Positions 1 to 8,281 of a stretch of DNA of 64,000 nt are shown in pieces. How positions within the stretch are numbered: position 1 is the first letter of the stretch; the number at the start of each line of letters is the position of its first letter. A program made the position numbers and the translations under genes. The stretch lies in assembly GCF_020991365.1 (NCBI RefSeq), contig NZ_JAJLRA010000005.1:1-64000 (forward strand). The letters are read 5' to 3'. The stretch comes from Streptacidiphilus sp. ASG 303. Its GTDB lineage: Bacteria > Actinomycetota > Actinomycetes > Streptomycetales > Streptomycetaceae. The notes under the pieces are model-generated. The model ran no database searches and was not told where the DNA came from. It saw nothing but the letters and a program-made list of their open reading frames with translations.

Positions 1-145
1 CCACGAAAACGATCGCGGCCAGCACCTCCCGGTCCCCGTAGCGCCGCCGTCCACCGCCCTGCGGCCGCGTCGGCGCCGGCGGCACCACGCGCTGGAACAG
101 CTCCCACAACCCGTCCGGCACCATGCGCTCGACCATCGTCACCAC
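1..145 (-). mobile_element. IS5-type transposase, N-terminal fragment cut by the window edge
   Basis: Reading leftwards, this encodes the start of an insertion-sequence transposase of the IS5 class common in Streptomyces: residues such as VPDGLWELF and an RPQGGGRRRYGDREVLAA stretch are typical of its N-terminus. Two GTG codons and an ATG lie within ten bases, so the start could be 145, 142 or 136. The rest of the gene lies beyond the window, so it cannot be judged intact. The bases from 146 to 278 hold no gene I can support. Confidence 0.65.
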
Positions 146-278
146 GGCACCAGACTAGCGATTACGCCAAATGAGACGTCCTGTAAGACATGCGGTAGAC
201 CGAGACGGATGCGTCCCGGGCCTCGTGCTTGTGGACTGCTGACCGGCGAGAGTCCACCACTGCAGGTGAGCTGCTCCG

Positions 279-1481
279 TCAGCCGCTGGCTTCGCTGAGA
301 GCCACAGCCTGGTCGATCAGGGTGTGATTACGCTCCCACAGCGCCGTGATTCGCGCGGCTGCTCGATCTGAGTACGCCGTAACGAGATCGTCTTCCTCGC
401 CAGGGGGAGACAAGTCGAGCTCTTCCCAACGCGGCCACCGATCCCAGAACGGCCGATCTTGGGGGTCGCAGGCAGCTGAGAGGTACTCGTTAACCCTTAG
501 ATCCTCGGCGCGGATGCCCAGGAAAGGACGCAGATCTCCACCGAAGTCGAAAGGGTCAGGCTCGGCGCGGGTCCCGTAGCCAACGCCAGCCCGAGGCCGG
601 CCGTCGGCAGTACACCATCCTGGCTTGACCAGGAGCACCGCCAACTCGGGGTACGTGCCGAAGTCTCCGCGTATCTTCTTGTGCCCAACTGCCTGGTAGG
701 GAAACGGGCCGACAACCTTCACGGGTTCGCTCAGGTCAAGTCGGTTCAGCACCGCCGCTACAGCCGTTGGCAGTTGCTTGAGCACGTCGCGTGCTGCGGC
801 CTTGGCGCTGGGCAAGTGCTCGCCGTAGGTGAGCCAGATCCGCGCCGCAGCCTGGTCTGTTGGAGCCATGCCGGTCATCCTTTCCAGGGTGTCCAGAAGA
901 TCTCCTGCCGTTTCCCTGCCACGGCGCGTATGGGAGGTGAGCGGGGCAGGGGCCTGTTCAAGAGCGCTCCGGAGCAGGCTGGCGAAGGTGCGCAGACTCA
1001 TCGGTGTAAAGCGTTCGTCCGCCGGCTCGTCACCGTGGAGTGTGAGGAACACCAGCAGGAGTTCCTGCTGCTGAGTGTGGTCGTCGGCGAGGCGTTTCGT
1101 CTGCTCACGGCCTTCATCCGCGTGCACCTTCAGCTCGACTACGAGCTTGAACGCTGAGGTGGAGATGACGATGTCCGCGCGTGAGCCCGGTTTGACGACC
1201 TCCAGGTCCACCCGGACCCGAGCGAGACCCTCGGCTTCGACGAGGTGTGCCTTGTCCAGCACCCCCAGCATTCCGGTGAGGACGGCGGTTCCGAGGTCGT
1301 GCGGCTGGCGGGGGTCGAGCAGCCAGCCGATCAAGAGTTGGTGAGATCTCTCTTTCCTGCTGGTTTGCAGGACGTCCATCACAGTCGAGGGACCAGGCAT
1401 CCAAGAACGAGCCCTACGCTGCCTTTCCAGGTCTGCCCAGACAGCGGACCACCACTGCTCGTTCAGCCGTTCGTCTCCCAT
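279..1481 (-). CDS. PD-(D/E)XK nuclease family protein
   Basis: A 400-residue protein with the look of the PDDEXK_4 nuclease family. Near residue 45 an RKERSHQLLIGWLLDP segment resembles the family's N-terminal helix, and further on an ADIVI strand is followed by VVELKVHADEG, giving the D...ExK catalytic core. The ATG at 1481 has AAGGA about ten bases upstream and is preferred over a longer open frame that begins at 1664 and runs through the upstream gene with atypical sequence. Family members include restriction-type and repair nucleases; the substrate here is unknown. It sits 16 bases after a small conserved-looking gene on the same strand, in a region rich in transposon debris, so a role in defence or in a lost mobile element is plausible but is inference. 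Confidence 0.7.
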   Translation of the reverse strand: MGDERLNEQWWSAVWADLERQRRARSWMPGPSTVMDVLQTSRKERSHQLLIGWLLDPRQPHDLGTAVLTGMLGVLDKAHLVEAEGLARVRVDLEVVKPGSRADIVISTSAFKLVVELKVHADEGREQTKRLADDHTQQQELLLVFLTLHGDEPADERFTPMSLRTFASLLRSALEQAPAPLTSHTRRGRETAGDLLDTLERMTGMAPTDQAAARIWLTYGEHLPSAKAAARDVLKQLPTAVAAVLNRLDLSEPVKVVGPFPYQAVGHKKIRGDFGTYPELAVLLVKPGWCTADGRPRAGVGYGTRAEPDPFDFGGDLRPFLGIRAEDLRVNEYLSAACDPQDRPFWDRWPRWEELDLSPPGEEDDLVTAYSDRAAARITALWERNHTLIDQAVALSEASG

Positions 1482-1497
1482 GCGAGTGGTTCCTTGC

Positions 1498-1731
1498 TCA
1501 GCCGCGGTTGCTGTGCTTGGGCAGCTCGCCCCGGAAGTCGCAGCCGGGGCACTCGTCCTCGCCCTGGACACGGCCCTCATACCGGCCGTGGACGACTGCG
1601 TGGAGGACCACCTCCTCCACCGAGGCTTCGTCGCTGGGGACCGACGCGATGGCGTTGCCGACAATCAGCCGGAGCAAGGCGATGTCGGGCGAGGGGAACG
1701 GCAGGGACGGCATCGGTGAGTCGGTCGTCAT
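1498..1731 (-). CDS. small hypothetical protein with a CxxC pair
   Basis: A 77-residue protein ending only 16 bases before the PD-(D/E)XK gene, so the two are probably cotranscribed. It has an acidic hydrophobic middle and a C-terminal ECPGCDF motif that could bind a metal together with a partner, though two cysteines alone are not enough for a zinc site. No clear ribosome binding site is seen before the ATG. I do not recognise the family. Its composition and position argue that it is a real gene, not a shadow. Confidence 0.5.
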   Translation of the reverse strand: MTTDSPMPSLPFPSPDIALLRLIVGNAIASVPSDEASVEEVVLHAVVHGRYEGRVQGEDECPGCDFRGELPKHSNRG

Positions 1732-1912
1732 GGCCGCAGCCTACGGGGCGGCACCGAATGCCGGTCAGCAGGATGCGGTGTCCGCGTGACCGGCGGCCGT
1801 GCAGGTCGCTGCGGAACCCTCGGCCGACTGGCTGCCAGCCCTCAAGGGTGCCGGGCCTCAGCGCGGGCAGTCGGGCGCGCTGGTGTCGTCGCGCTCCAGC
1901 GGAGTGCCGGCT

Positions 1913-2419
1913 CTACTGAGATTCCTCGGAACCGTCCTGGCTCGCTCCAGCGAGCTTGCCGCCGACGAATACCACGGCCAGCCCGAGGGCGGCTGCACCG
2001 GCGGCTGCCACCATCTTCATCCCCGCCCCCAGGAACTGCTTGTTCTCGCTGTCCTTCTCGGATACCTGCCGCACGTTTTGGTCGAGGCGGTCGTAGAGGG
2101 CCTCCCGCTGTGCCCAGCTGAGGTCGTCCCGACCGAGGTCGGCCTGCAGGGCGTCCCGCTGGTCCTGCGAAGCCTTGTAGAAGTGGTTCTGACTGTTCTC
2201 GTTGGCTGCGAGAGTGGACTTGTGCGCCTCCGTAACTGCATCGATGTCGGCCTTGCCTAGGTCCTTGAAGGCAGGGAACTGCTCGATGAGCTTGAGCCGC
2301 ACCTCGGTGGCCATCTCGGGCATCGCTGCCGCGAACTTGAGCACCTTATCCTTGGACAGGTTCCGCCAGTTCGGGATACCCAACTTCCGCTTGACCGCTG
2401 ATTCGTTCACGTCGCCCAT
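1913..2419 (-). CDS. hypothetical protein with C-terminal membrane anchor
   Basis: A 168-residue protein, lysine- and glutamate-rich for this genome. The first 125 residues are predicted helical and charged (for example LSKDKVLKFAAAMPEM and QFPAFKDLGKADID), and residues about 134 to 158 form one hydrophobic segment followed by a short polar tail. A tail-anchored cytosolic helical protein is the simplest reading. The ATG at 2419 has GGAG six bases upstream. The gene abuts the broken IS5-family transposase. The function is unknown, and the unusual composition suggests recent transfer. Confidence 0.6.
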   Translation of the reverse strand: MGDVNESAVKRKLGIPNWRNLSKDKVLKFAAAMPEMATEVRLKLIEQFPAFKDLGKADIDAVTEAHKSTLAANENSQNHFYKASQDQRDALQADLGRDDLSWAQREALYDRLDQNVRQVSEKDSENKQFLGAGMKMVAAAGAAALGLAVVFVGGKLAGASQDGSEESQ

Positions 2420-2530
2420 TCCTGACTCCGTTCGTCGTCCCGTGAGGCATCCCGGATAGTAGCGGTGCCCGCCGACAAGGCCCTCTTCCTCGTCCTCGGG
2501 CTGCTCGCCATGACTCTGTAAGAGCTCGTA

Positions 2531-3237
2531 CCCAGGCCGTGGATCTCGGGCTCGCCGCGGCGGGAGACGGCCGGCAGGATGCCGCGTCGCCGCAGTTGAC
2601 GGCGATTGGGGTTGCTGTCGTAGCCCTTGTCGCCAAGCACGGCGTCGGAACGCTTGCGCGGGTGGCCGACCCGTCCGGCGACCGGCGAGACGCCGTCGAC
2701 CAGGGCGGGGGTCTGGGTGACGTCGCCCGCGTTGGCGACAGTGGTGATGACCTTCAGCGGGAGGCCGCCGCCGTCGGTGACCAGGCGGTGTTTGCTGCCC
2801 CTCGTGCGGCGGTCGACCGGCGAGGGGTCCGTCGCCGAGCCCTCTTTTTCGCCCGCACGTGGGTGGGGGTGCCCCCGGGCGGAGCATGGGGGAGCGTCGA
2901 TGCAGGCACGGGACTAGTCCAGCTCGCCGGCCGCGTTCAGCTCGGCCAGGAGTATGCGGTGCAGGGCGTCGAAGACCTCGGCCTCCTGCCAGCGGTTCAG
3001 ACGCCGCCAGCAGGTCTGACCGGAGCCGAAGCCCAGCTCCAGAGTCAGCTGCTGCCAGGTGATCCCGGCGTGGAGGACGAACAGGATGCCCTGCAGGCAC
3101 CTGCGGTCGTCCACCGGACGCGGGCCGGGAGAACGCCGCGGCCTCGGCGGCAGCAGCGGCTCGATCAGCGCCCACAGGTCATCGTCCACGATCCACGGCT
3201 TGCTCCTCACACCCACCCGAACGGCCCAATGCCTCAA
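2531..3237 (-). pseudogene. IS5-family transposase, disrupted
   Basis: The first frame (3237 to 2914) encodes a typical IS5-class N-terminal domain (DDDLWALIEPLLPPRP, then GITWQQL and WRRLNRWQ) and stops after GELD. The rest continues in other frames: an HVRAKK-like stretch, a VITTVANAGDVTQT segment and finally GDKGYDSNPNRRQLRRRG with its catalytic-region signature. Many IS5 elements use a programmed frameshift at this point, but here a 35-base insertion also breaks the gene and homology ends at about 2531, before the last catalytic segment, so the element is dead. It lies between the IS3 fragment and the 168-residue gene. Confidence 0.75.
2861..2895. repeat. short GC-rich palindromic insertion inside the transposase
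   Basis: A 35-base block containing GGGGGTGCCCCC, GGGCGGAG and CATGGGGGAGC interrupts the transposase between the codons for an ACID-like motif and the following HVRAKK-like motif. The G-run/C-run layout can fold on itself. From memory, similar short GGGGG-CCCCC palindromes are scattered in streptomycete genomes. It looks like a small inserted repeat, not transposase coding sequence. Confidence 0.5.
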
Positions 3238-3284
3238 GGGTTACGACCGACCGGGCCTCTTTCGCAAGATCGTGTGATGAGCTC

Positions 3285-4328
3285 TCAGGTATTAGTCGGC
3301 TTCGTACTTGGCTGACGAGACGTGGCCTGTCTCGCCGTGAAGGCGGCGGTAGTTGTACCAGTTCCCCCACTCGGCGGTGGCAAGCTCGACCTCGGAGAGT
3401 AATTCGTCCCGGCTTGCAAGGGTAGGAGCCGACTGGGCTTACCGTGCCAGGAGATGCGCAACGCATCGCGGGCTCGGGTGGCGGCGACGAAGAGTTGGTT
3501 GCGGCTCTTCTTGAGTTCGCGTTCGTACCGATTCGGGTCGGCCTGATACTGCTCGATAAGGGCCGTACGTGGGAGAACTCCGTCGCTCGCACCGATGATC
3601 GCGAGCTTTTGATATTCAAGCCCATTGAAGCGATGCATCGTACCGATGTGGACCTCGCCGCCCCCCTGGGGGCCGTCCTTGGTGAGGGTCGCTGTGGTGA
3701 TGCCGTGCTTCTTCCTCAAGTCCTCGGCAACGCGGCCGGCCATCTCACCGTCGGCGACACAGACGGCGAGACGGCCGGCCGCATCGCGCGTGATGCCGTT
3801 CGGGGAAGGCTGGGTGATGTCCGAGCGCCACTGCTTGAGGGTCTCTGCGAGCTGGGTAATCTCGTCGGTCCAGTCGACGCAGGCGACGTACTCGGGGACC
3901 GGGGCGTGCAGTAGGGAGTGGTAGCCGTCAAGGGTGTCGGTCCCGTCGTCTAGGTCGTCATAGATGGCTCCGCGAACGACCTTGGTGGCCTGGTCGAGGA
4001 TCTCCTGGGTTGTGCGGTAGCTGAGCGTCAGCTTCGAGGAGCGGCCTCGGATGTTGATGCCGACGGTGGAGAGGGTGACATGCCGATCGTAGATCCGCTG
4101 ATGGGTGTCACTGGCGATGAAGAGATCGTCCGGACTGGGCGCGACCATGGCGCGCAGCATCTTCCAGTGAGCGGGGCTGAGGTCCTGGGCCTCGTCGACG
4201 ACGATGTGCTGGTAGCGGTGGCGGAGATAGCGCATCCCGGAGCTGTTGTCGTCGAGGTGGACCAGGTCGCCGCCGCCGATCTCCGCCTTGTGCTCGGCCC
4301 AGATCTGGATCTTCCGGGCCCGTTCCAT
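3285..4328 (-). pseudogene. UvrD/Rep-type superfamily 1 helicase, truncated at both ends
   Basis: The frame holds the second half of an SF1A DNA helicase: motif II as VVDEAQDLS, motif III/IV around LTLSYRTTQEIL, a motif V region (IGTMHRFNGLEYQ) and motif VI as QLFVAATRARDAL. The Walker A nucleotide-binding motif and the whole N-terminal domain are absent, and the last 40 residues read through the IS3 transposase relic in the wrong frame. It therefore cannot be a working helicase. Positions 4329 to 4623 upstream contain no recognisable helicase start and nothing else I can support. Such UvrD-like genes often belong to defence or mobile elements. Confidence 0.75.
3292..3420 (-). pseudogene. IS3-family transposase, C-terminal fragment
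   Basis: In one minus frame the sequence encodes VELATAEWGNWYNYRRLHG, then GHVSSAKYEAD and a stop at 3292. This is the conserved end of IS3-family integrase-core transposases (usual form W.dWYN..RLH....G..sPaeyE). Everything upstream of about residue 40 from the end is missing, replaced by the helicase-like gene in a different frame. It is a relic of an insertion that truncated the helicase gene. Confidence 0.75.
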
Positions 4329-4623
4329 CGCCGCCTTACCGCCTGCGGTAAGAACTGCGAAGCTCAGGCCCGTTATCCAGAATGGGCAGGATCAAGCGAT
4401 CTTCCATGGTGCCGGGCACCACGCGGGGCACCCGATGGCCACCTTCGGATGCCCCGCGACCCGGAAACTCCGGCCGATTCACCCAGATCTGCAAGGCATA
4501 CTCGACGAACTGCGGCGACATCATAAGGGCCGAGCGGCTGCAGATCATCGCCGGTGAATCACCGTTCGCAGCGCCGCGAATCTCCGAGCAGGCTCGGGGG
4601 ACGGGAGGCCGACGGCTCCCGGT

Positions 4624-5370
4624 CTACGCTGCCGGACCGGTCGGCTCCGCGAGGGCCCGGGCGGTGTCGGTGAGGCGCCGGTGGGCGATGTGCCAGTAGC
4701 GGTCGGACAGCTCGCTGCCGACGAAGCGGCGGCCCTCCTGGAGGGCGGCGACGCCGGTGGTGCCGGAGCCGGCGAAGGGGTCGAGGACGGTGCCGCCCGG
4801 CGGGCACAGCCGCACCAGCTGCCGCATGACCTCGACGGGCTTCTGGGTGATGTGCAGGCGGTCCTTGCGCGGCTGGGAGGCGGAGTACAGGCCGGGCAGG
4901 TAGACGGGGTTGCGCTCGGCGTCGACGGGCCCCTTGGTGGCCCACAGGACGAACTCGCAGTCCTGCTTGAGGCCGCCCTTGCGCGGGCGGGCGGCGGGCT
5001 TGTGCCAGGGGGCGACGCCGCGCCAGGTCCAGCCGGCGGCCTGGAGGGCGTCGCTGGTGACCGGGAGCTGGCGCCAGTCGGTGAACACGAGCGCGGTGCC
5101 GGATTCGACGGTGGCCCGGTGGGCCTCGGTGAGCAGCAGGGTGAGCCAGTAGCCGTAGGAGCGCTGGTCGCGGTTGTCGCCGGGGAAGTCCGCCAGGGTG
5201 TGGGCCGCGTCGCCGGAGGTGTACTTGGCGCGGGCGGTGCGGGCGGTGCGCTCGACGCTGGTGCGGCCGCCGGAGTTGTAGGGCGGGTCGGTGAACAGGG
5301 CATCGACGGAGGCGTCGGGCAGGGTGCGCAGGAAGGTCAGGGCGTCGCCATGGTGGAGGGTGAAGGTCAT
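4624..5370 (-). CDS. site-specific DNA methyltransferase (N4/N6 class)
   Basis: A 248-residue N-4 cytosine/N-6 adenine DNA methylase. The catalytic motif IV is TDPPYN near residue 27, and the SAM-binding motif I is DPFAGSGTT near residue 195, the order of the beta class. A GELSDRYW-like C-terminal segment follows. The length is normal for phage-type solitary methylases. No restriction endonuclease is adjacent; the nearest nuclease-like gene is over 3 kb away. The ATG at 5370 has a GGAAG-type site about nine bases upstream. It probably modifies DNA of a mobile element or the host for protection or regulation. The target sequence cannot be read from the gene. Confidence 0.85.
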   Translation of the reverse strand: MTFTLHHGDALTFLRTLPDASVDALFTDPPYNSGGRTSVERTARTARAKYTSGDAAHTLADFPGDNRDQRSYGYWLTLLLTEAHRATVESGTALVFTDWRQLPVTSDALQAAGWTWRGVAPWHKPAARPRKGGLKQDCEFVLWATKGPVDAERNPVYLPGLYSASQPRKDRLHITQKPVEVMRQLVRLCPPGGTVLDPFAGSGTTGVAALQEGRRFVGSELSDRYWHIAHRRLTDTARALAEPTGPAA

Positions 5371-6252
5371 GGCGCGTCTCTTCCGAAGTGGGCGGTGGCG
5401 GGGTCGGTGCGCCGGACGGTAGGCGGGGCGCGGTGACGGCGCGCAATCCGCGGCCGCTATAGCAACGGCGCTGCCCGTGGGCCGTCCGGGGCGTTTTTGG
5501 CGTTGTCACGCCGGGTGCCTAGGGTCGGCGCCATGCCCTGCGGGCGGGAGTTCCGGTCCCGCGGGCGGTTGCCGTTCGGCACCTCTCCCCTCCTTGCGTG
5601 CGCGCTTCCGTGCGGGCGTTGTGGGAGAACCGTGCCCTGGTCCGGGATCCGAGCCGTGGGAGGAGGGAGCAGTCCGTGGTGGCGGCGCTGAGATTACGCG
5701 GGCGGCGTGAGGCGGCCGTCGCGGCGAGGCGGCGCAGCCGGGAGCGGAAACTCCCGGGCGCCACCGGCCCCATCGCTCCCGGAGTGCGGTGTGCCTGCCG
5801 TGCAGGACGTGGAGCAGGTGAAGCAACGGCGCGGTGCGGTGCGGCCTTTCGACGGGAGAGCACGCGACCGCGCTCCCCTACCGTGCGAGGAGACCTCGAT
5901 GCAGCATGCCCGTGGACGGACCGGCCCGGTGCCGACCGTGCGCCCCGGGGCGGGTGACGTCCGTGCCGGCCGGGACAGGTGAGGAGGGGCGCCGCGCTGG
6001 CGGTGGTGACGGTGCTGCTGCCGGCAGCGCTGGTGGGGACGGCGGTGCTGGGGATCGTCGGCACGGAGGTAGCGGAGTGCAGCGCCGGGGGCACAGGCGC
6101 GACAAACGCGGCGTCAATAGGAGACCCAGGCGCGCAGCGTGGCGGAGATCCTGCGGCAGTACCCGCAGACGCTGTTCGGCGAGGCGTTCCACCGAGCAAT
6201 CGGCTGACGGGCCGCCGCGGTACGGCGACGGCCCGGTCGGCCGGGGCGGTGG
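5371..6252 (+). other. 882-base stretch with only gene relics
   Basis: No intact gene is supported. A 27-residue frame starting at 5899 has a good GAGGAG site, and its stop overlaps (GTGA) a second start at 5979. That second frame encodes one hydrophobic signal-like segment (AALAVVTVLLPAALVG) and then loses sense. In another frame, 6121 to 6207 encodes a protein-like tail containing SVAEILRQYPQTLFGEAF before a stop. Coupled small genes of this kind are seen in transfer regions of streptomycete integrative elements, so these may be remnants of one. A TAGGGT box lies at 5520. Confidence 0.4.
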
Positions 6253-7959
6253 CTAGGCCGCGGCGGTCAGCAGTTTGCGGACGTGCTCGACTGCCTCGGC
6301 CACCGGAACCTTCGAAGCCTCGCCGGTGGCCCGGACGGTGACCTCGACGACGCCCTCGGCCAGGCCGCGGGCGCCGACCGTCAGGCGGTAGGGGATGCCG
6401 ACGAGCTCGACGTCGCGGAACTTCACGCCGGGCCGCTCGTCGCGGTCGTCGAGCACCACGTCCACGCGCTCGGCGCGCAGCCGCGCGTACAGGTCCTCGG
6501 CGGCCGCGGCCACCTGCTCGTCCTTGCCGCCGAGGACGACCACGGCCACCTCGAAGGGGGCGACGGCGGCCGGCCAGACGATGCCCTTGTCGTCGTGGTG
6601 GGTCTCCACGACGGCGGCCAGGGCCCGCTCCACACCGATGCCGTAGCTGCCCATGACCGGGACCACCCGCTCGCCGTCGGGCCCGAGCACGGACACCTCC
6701 AGGGTCTCGGTGTACTTGCGGCCGAGCTTGAAGATGTGGCCCACCTCGATCGTGACCAGCACCTCCAGCGGCGAACCGCACTGCGGGCAGGGCTCGCCGG
6801 CCGTGACCTCGCGCAGGTCGGCCCACTGCCGGACGGCGACGTCCCGCTCCAGGGACACCCCGCGCAGGTGGACCCCGTCGGTGTTCGCACCGGTGGTCAT
6901 GCCGGTACGGCCGCGCAGCGCCTCGTCCGCGAGGACGGGGAGGCCGGTGACGCCGACGGCGCCGAGGCTGCCGGGGGCGGCGCCGAGGGCGTCCCGGATC
7001 TTCTCGGGGCTGGCCGGGCGCACGACGGTGGCGGAGAGGGCGTCGACCAGTTTCTGCTCGACGAGGGAGTGGTCGCCGCGCAGCAGGACGAGGGTGAGCG
7101 CGTCGTCGACCACGTACACCAGGGTCTTGACCTGCCGCTCGGCCGGGACCCCGTGGAGGCGTGCCAGCTCCTCGATGGTGCGCGCGTCGGGGGTGTCGAA
7201 CGGCTCTGGGGCGTCCGGGCCGGGGCCGTCCACGACCGCGGGCAGGGCGGAGGTCGCCTTCTCGGTATTGGCGGCGTAGCCGCAGGCCGGGCAGTGGACC
7301 ACGAGGTCCTCCCCCGCCGGCGAGGGGCACATGAACTCCACCGACGCGCTGCCGCCCATGGAGCCGCTGGAGGCCTGCACGGCGACGGCGGGCAGGCCGA
7401 GCCGGGCGAAGATCCGCTCGTAGGCCGCCTTGTGGAGGTCGAAGGAGCGGTCCAGGCCGGCCTGGTCGGCGTCGAAGCTGTAGGAGTCCTTCATGGTGAA
7501 CTCGCGCACCCGCAGCAGGCCGCTCTTGGGCCGGGCCTCGTCGCGGAACTTGGTCTGGAACTGGTACCACATCTGCGGCAGGTCGCGGTAGGAGCGCAGT
7601 TCCTGCGACAGCACGGTGAAGATCTCCTCGTGCGTCATGCCGAGGGCCAGGTCGGCGCCCTTGCGGTCCTTGAGCCGGAACATCTCCTCGCCCATCGCCT
7701 CCCAGCGGCCGCTGCGCTGCCAGATCTCTGCCGGGTGCAGGGCGGGCAGAACGAACTCCTGGGCGCCGATCGCGGTCATCTCCTCGCGGACGATGTCCAT
7801 GATCTTGGCGCGGACGCGCACCGCCAGCGGCAGCAGGGAGTAGTGGCCGGCCATCAGCTGGCGGACGAACCCTCCCCTGAGCAGCAGGCGGTGGCTGACC
7901 GCGTCCGCGTCGGCGGGGTCCTCCCGGAGGGTGGGCGCGTACAGCTGGGACCAGCGCAT
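6253..7959 (-). CDS. proS: prolyl-tRNA synthetase, bacterial type (possible second copy)
   Basis: A class II aminoacyl-tRNA synthetase of 568 residues that charges tRNA-Pro in the cytoplasm. It begins MRWSQLYAPTLREDPADA, has motif 2 around RDEARPKSGLLRVREF, the TMKDSYSF signature, a CPACGYAANTEKA segment, an inserted YbaK-like editing domain in the middle (roughly residues 225 to 385), motif 3 around GSYGIGVERALAA, and a C-terminal anticodon-binding domain. The length is normal for the bacterial type with editing. From memory, the usual streptomycete housekeeping enzyme has a clearly different N-terminus, so this may be a divergent second copy. It lies between mobile-element relics. No T-box leader was recognised upstream, and the ribosome binding site is weak. 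Confidence 0.92.
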   Translation of the reverse strand: MRWSQLYAPTLREDPADADAVSHRLLLRGGFVRQLMAGHYSLLPLAVRVRAKIMDIVREEMTAIGAQEFVLPALHPAEIWQRSGRWEAMGEEMFRLKDRKGADLALGMTHEEIFTVLSQELRSYRDLPQMWYQFQTKFRDEARPKSGLLRVREFTMKDSYSFDADQAGLDRSFDLHKAAYERIFARLGLPAVAVQASSGSMGGSASVEFMCPSPAGEDLVVHCPACGYAANTEKATSALPAVVDGPGPDAPEPFDTPDARTIEELARLHGVPAERQVKTLVYVVDDALTLVLLRGDHSLVEQKLVDALSATVVRPASPEKIRDALGAAPGSLGAVGVTGLPVLADEALRGRTGMTTGANTDGVHLRGVSLERDVAVRQWADLREVTAGEPCPQCGSPLEVLVTIEVGHIFKLGRKYTETLEVSVLGPDGERVVPVMGSYGIGVERALAAVVETHHDDKGIVWPAAVAPFEVAVVVLGGKDEQVAAAAEDLYARLRAERVDVVLDDRDERPGVKFRDVELVGIPYRLTVGARGLAEGVVEVTVRATGEASKVPVAEAVEHVRKLLTAAA

Positions 7960-8118
7960 GGACCGGCAACCGTCCTCTCAGCGAAGCTGCGGGATGTCGT
8001 GGCGGGGCTCGCGCCGGCACCACGACGGGGGTCGCATCCTAGTGGCGCGGAGCCGCCCGACTCGCCCCGTTTTCGGGCCGCCCATCGGGTGCGCGTGCAC
8101 CCCGGAAGGCCCTCACGG

Positions 8119-8205
8119 CACGATGCCCTGGACACGTACGGTCACCTCTTCTCGGACCACGAGGAGCACGGCAGGGGCGCACTGGACAGTGCCCTCGGCG
8201 CATGA
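8119..8205 (+). pseudogene. tyrosine integrase, C-terminal scrap
   Basis: The frame ends ALDTYGHLFSDHEEHGRG...LGA and a stop at 8205. This matches the end of phage/ICE tyrosine recombinases, including the catalytic tyrosine in the LDTYGHLF box. The preceding LGH motif and the rest of the catalytic domain are missing. It stops 50 bases before the rnpB terminator, so an integrated element probably once ended here. Confidence 0.65.
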
Positions 8206-8255
8206 GCGCAGAACCCATGTGGGGCAAACGTGGGGCACTAGCACTCGAGGCCCGG

Positions 8256-8280
8256 AAAACCCCAGCTCAGAGAGCTAGGG
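8256..8280 (-). terminator. rho-independent terminator of rnpB
   Basis: On the minus strand CCCTAGCTC, a three-base loop and GAGCTGGGG form a hairpin immediately followed by TTTT. It begins directly after the 3' end of the RNase P RNA, a well-placed intrinsic terminator that is unusual in this genome for having a T-run. Confidence 0.8.
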
Positions 8281-8281
8281 G

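Noticed and set aside
1482-1664. N-terminal extension of the PD-(D/E)XK protein
   Set aside because: It overlaps the upstream small gene, has shadow composition, and the ATG at 1481 has a good ribosome binding site.
6283-8205. A 640-residue plus-strand open frame opposite proS
   Set aside because: It is the high-GC shadow of proS with atypical composition. Only its last 29 codons, beyond proS, encode the integrase scrap.
8206-8255. A possible tRNA beside the integrase scrap
   Set aside because: No cloverleaf can be drawn. The structured part is the rnpB terminator.
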